Shown one piece after another: positions 10,708 through 13,143 of a DNA stretch of 13,143 nucleotides (positions within the stretch are counted from its first letter, which is position 1; every line of letters starts with the position of its first letter). The DNA is from Victivallales bacterium (GTDB lineage: Bacteria > Verrucomicrobiota > Lentisphaeria > Oligosphaerales > Oligosphaeraceae). The notes beneath the pieces are model-generated. The model ran no database searches, was not told the origin of the DNA, and saw only the letters and a list, made by a program, of their open reading frames with translations. The stretch lies in contig JAGCSE010000328.1 in NCBI GenBank assembly GCA_017964325.1, positions 1-13,143 of the forward strand, given 5' to 3'. The position numbers were made by a program, and so were the translations under genes.

Positions 10708-13143
10708 TTACTTCTGTTGTTTTTGCGTCATGTTGACGTTTTCCGTCTTGCCGTGCCAGAATTTCAGATAGATGAAGGCGGCACACATCAAGAGGACGCC
10801 GAAGACCAGGAAGGCACAGACGCGGTAGATGGCGTCCAGTTGCCGCATGTCCCATAAGAACACTTTGAAGACAACGACTGTGAAGAGCGCCAGTCCGATA
10901 TAGCGGAGGTTGCGGTTGGATTTACGCAAGCCGTTGAAGACAAGCACGAAGGCGAAGATGCTCCACAGCACGGAGATGCCGCCACCAGTCAGGCCAGGCA
11001 GCTTGTTCGTGATGATGTTCTGCAGTTCGCGGGTGGAATGGATGAACAGAAGCAAAGGCCAGATGAGATTGCAGGCATCGCTTATTTGTTCGGTCTGATT
11101 CCCCTGCGGGAGGATACGTCCGATATACCAGATGCCAATGGCCAAAATCACTGTGTTCAGGATGGTTCCGATGCTGTAGGACCAGAGGAAATCCGGCCTG
11201 AAGCAATCCCATAATTCCGGCTTGGAGAAATCAAAGACGATGCGTGCGAAGATGCCTGTGCCGAGCAGGAGGAACAGGCTCCACCAGAAGCCGGGGATAT
11301 TCCGTTTCAACAGCCACAAAGCGAGACAGGCGGCGGCAATCCAGACAATATTGACACTTAACAACCACATGGACGGCATGATGTGAAGCATGTCGTTGGC
11401 CAGTTCAAGCCGCATGAAGATGAAGCCGACAATGAAGGCGAGGCTCATGAAGATGCCGCTCTGCAAGTCCATGCGCGGGAACAACAGGAATTGGCCATTT
11501 TCTTCCATGACGGTTGGTTTGCTTTCTTCCGTCGAGTTTTTGGCGATGATCTTCGCGGCCAATGCGGGACAGACGACGGGAATGATGAATTGGACGCAAC
11601 GCGAAATCACATGGTTCCAGAACTGCTTGTCGTCCAAAAGAAGTTGGTTGTAAGCTACGAATTCCCAAAGGGCAAGGCGTCCGAGCGACAGTATGTAGAG
11701 TAACCATGCGCAGCAGCGGAGGAAGCGGCTTTCGAGCTTGTAGCCGAGCCACAGCATCATCAGGCCTTGCAACGCCCAGGCGGCGCCGAGCCATTGCTCA
11801 GTGAGGATTACGGGGAAGGTCAGGCTCAGATAGAAACCGGACAATGCGCAGAACATCAGCAGCAAGTTGCGGTCTTCCTTCGTGTTACGCTTCTTGAGCC
11901 AGACGGCGTGGCACAGATAGTAGAAGGCGAGGCCGATGGTCAATGGCGCGAGCGTGAGGCGGTCGTTATGATATGTCTTCAACGTGGCGACTGAGGATAG
12001 ACAGAAGAACAGGGCGGAATTGCCGAGCAGGCCGAGAATCTCTAATGGCGTGGCTGGCAGTTTCAGACGGATGTTGTGGATGAAAACAGATGTGGAGTAG
12101 AGGATGAAGAAAAGCACAAGGAACGTTTGCTGGACGGCGAAATCCGCAGGCGTGAAACGGGAGGCGTAGTGCAGTCCGAAGATGCCGTATGTGAACAACA
12201 TGGCGAGCCATGTCAGCTGCTGCCAGTTGCGGCGGTTGGCAAGCCACAAGACGCCTGCGCTCAACAGCAGCAGATAGGCGCCAAGCCCCGTGAAATTCTT
12301 TTCGCCTGTGCTCAGAAGAAGCGGCGTGGCGAAACCTCCCAGCATGGTGACCATCGCAATGGGAAGCGAAACCAATCGGTCGGCCAGGATGCCGGCCGTC
12401 ACCGTGACGAGCACCATGACGGCGCCGCCGACCATTGGCGATGCCAGATGGTACATGTTGACCATGGCGTAGCTGCTGAAATAGAACATGCCCAGGCCGA
12501 TGCCAACCAGAGCCTGACCGAGGCTCCAATAGTCTTTGCGAAGCTTGCGATGGAGGCCTGCTATCAGCAGCGCGGCGCCGCATAGATAGCTCAAGGCGAC
12601 ACGGCCGCTTGGCGCGAGCAGGCCGCGTTCTATGGACAGCTTCAACAGGAAGGCGGATGTGCAGAGGATGACCAGAATGCCGGAGCGGAGCAACCATGTG
12701 GTCGCCAGCATTTTTTCAACGGATTCGCCGCTTTCTTTTCCATTGGCGTTGCCGTAGATGAACCAGTTGCGAAGGGCGATCAGACGGAGCTCGAACGGCG
12801 ACGGCACATGCGGCTTCGGCGGTTCTACGGGTGTTTTCGCCATGACGACTTCCTTCACAGGCTTTTCGGGAACCGCAGGCTTGGCCGTAAAGGGCGATTG
12901 TGCCGCCACAACAGATTGGACTGGAGTCTTTTCTGGGGTAATGGCTGCTTTCGGCGGCAACGGAACTTCGGGCAATGGCACTTCAGGCAATGGCTGAACA
13001 GGCGGCGGCACGGGAATGGCGGTTTGCTTTTTCTCGTCCATGGCTTTCGCCTTCGCCTTTTCAAGCATGCTGGACATGTCTGCCGCAGTAGGTTGTGGCG
13101 GTTTGGAGGAAGATGGAACCTCTTTGACAGGAATTGATTGCGA
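10708..13143 (-). CDS. DUF2339 multi-spanning membrane protein, 5' end beyond the window
   Basis: A large polytopic membrane protein, at least 811 codons in the window. After a hydrophilic, proline-rich N-terminus (with PLPEV repeated and then PLPPK, plus several K-P-V/E-P-P-K stretches), about 20 hydrophobic segments begin near the T-W-L-L-R-S-G sequence. Family hallmarks of DUF2339 (PF10101) are the internal G-G-F-A-T-P-L-L-L-S-T-G and the C-terminal F-K-V-F-L-W-D followed by Y-R-V-C-A-F-L-V-F-G. Its function is unknown; it is predicted in the cytoplasmic membrane. ATG 13077 is a possible start but has no ribosome site, and the frame stays open and proline-rich through all 22 codons to the right edge, so the true start probably lies outside. 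It is the first visible gene of the right minus-strand block. The link with the two small downstream genes is by position only. Confidence 0.9.
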   Translation of the reverse strand, partial: SQSIPVKEVPSSSKPPQPTAADMSSMLEKAKAKAMDEKKQTAIPVPPPVQPLPEVPLPEVPLPPKAAITPEKTPVQSVVAAQSPFTAKPAVPEKPVKEVVMAKTPVEPPKPHVPSPFELRLIALRNWFIYGNANGKESGESVEKMLATTWLLRSGILVILCTSAFLLKLSIERGLLAPSGRVALSYLCGAALLIAGLHRKLRKDYWSLGQALVGIGLGMFYFSSYAMVNMYHLASPMVGGAVMVLVTVTAGILADRLVSLPIAMVTMLGGFATPLLLSTGEKNFTGLGAYLLLLSAGVLWLANRRNWQQLTWLAMLFTYGIFGLHYASRFTPADFAVQQTFLVLFFILYSTSVFIHNIRLKLPATPLEILGLLGNSALFFCLSSVATLKTYHNDRLTLAPLTIGLAFYYLCHAVWLKKRNTKEDRNLLLMFCALSGFYLSLTFPVILTEQWLGAAWALQGLMMLWLGYKLESRFLRCCAWLLYILSLGRLALWEFVAYNQLLLDDKQFWNHVISRCVQFIIPVVCPALAAKIIAKNSTEESKPTVMEENGQFLLFPRMDLQSGIFMSLAFIVGFIFMRLELANDMLHIMPSMWLLSVNIVWIAAACLALWLLKRNIPGFWWSLFLLLGTGIFARIVFDFSKPELWDCFRPDFLWSYSIGTILNTVILAIGIWYIGRILPQGNQTEQISDACNLIWPLLLFIHSTRELQNIITNKLPGLTGGGISVLWSIFAFVLVFNGLRKSNRNLRYIGLALFTVVVFKVFLWDMRQLDAIYRVCAFLVFGVLLMCAAFIYLKFWHGKTENVNMTQKQQK

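Noticed and set aside
10676..10855. Longer beta-propeller protein starting at 10855
   Set aside because: The extension lies over the DUF2339 C-terminus in another frame and lacks family similarity; GGAG precedes 10675.

Overview
The window is a dense bacterial segment with no tRNA, rRNA, CRISPR array or recognisable mobile element. The coding sequence is GC-rich, and most starts have clear AGGA/GGAG-type Shine-Dalgarno sites. The gene mix is SGNH acetyl-esterase-like hydrolases, an SSS symporter, (alpha/alpha)6 and beta-propeller glycosidase-like proteins, and an aldo/keto reductase with a ferredoxin tail. Together with GC-rich hairpin repeats hugging stop codons, this resembles carbohydrate-degrading Verrucomicrobiota, especially gut Lentisphaerota/Victivallales. 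That placement is an inference from gene content, not a measurement.

Layout. (1) Minus-strand block, read right to left from about 3260: a CaCA-type Na+/Ca2+ exchanger (2250-3221), an exported serine beta-lactamase-fold hydrolase (1285-2202) and a two-domain GxDLY/SGNH esterase (115-1191). A perfectly paired 52-nt three-way-junction element (1227-1278) lies between the last two genes. A 31-bp tandem repeat array (1 to about 116) runs off the left edge right at the esterase stop codon. (2) A 191-bp divergent intergenic region (3222-3412) carries candidate promoters in both directions and a pair of 10-bp direct repeats. (3) Plus-strand block 3413-9071: SSS sodium:solute symporter, a small HMA metal-binding protein, a GH63/mannosylglycerate-hydrolase-like glycosidase, an aldo/keto reductase with two 4Fe-4S clusters, and a single-domain SGNH hydrolase. 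(4) A convergent intergenic region (9072-9202) holds two interleaved, mutually exclusive terminator-like hairpins, one per strand. (5) Minus-strand block from the right edge: a multi-spanning DUF2339 protein (open at the edge), a GH43/32-like beta-propeller protein and an AT-richer NADAR-domain protein.

The plus-strand block reads as a small carbohydrate catabolic unit. The symporter would take up a sugar, uronate or glycoside, the GH63-like enzyme would cleave a glycosidic bond, the SGNH enzyme would deacylate, and the reductase would handle a carbonyl product. The actual substrate cannot be read from the sequence. The most unusual points are the three-way-junction element with complementary tetraloops, the overlapping bidirectional terminator, the apparent one-base frameshift at the start of the GH63-like gene, and the compositionally foreign NADAR gene.
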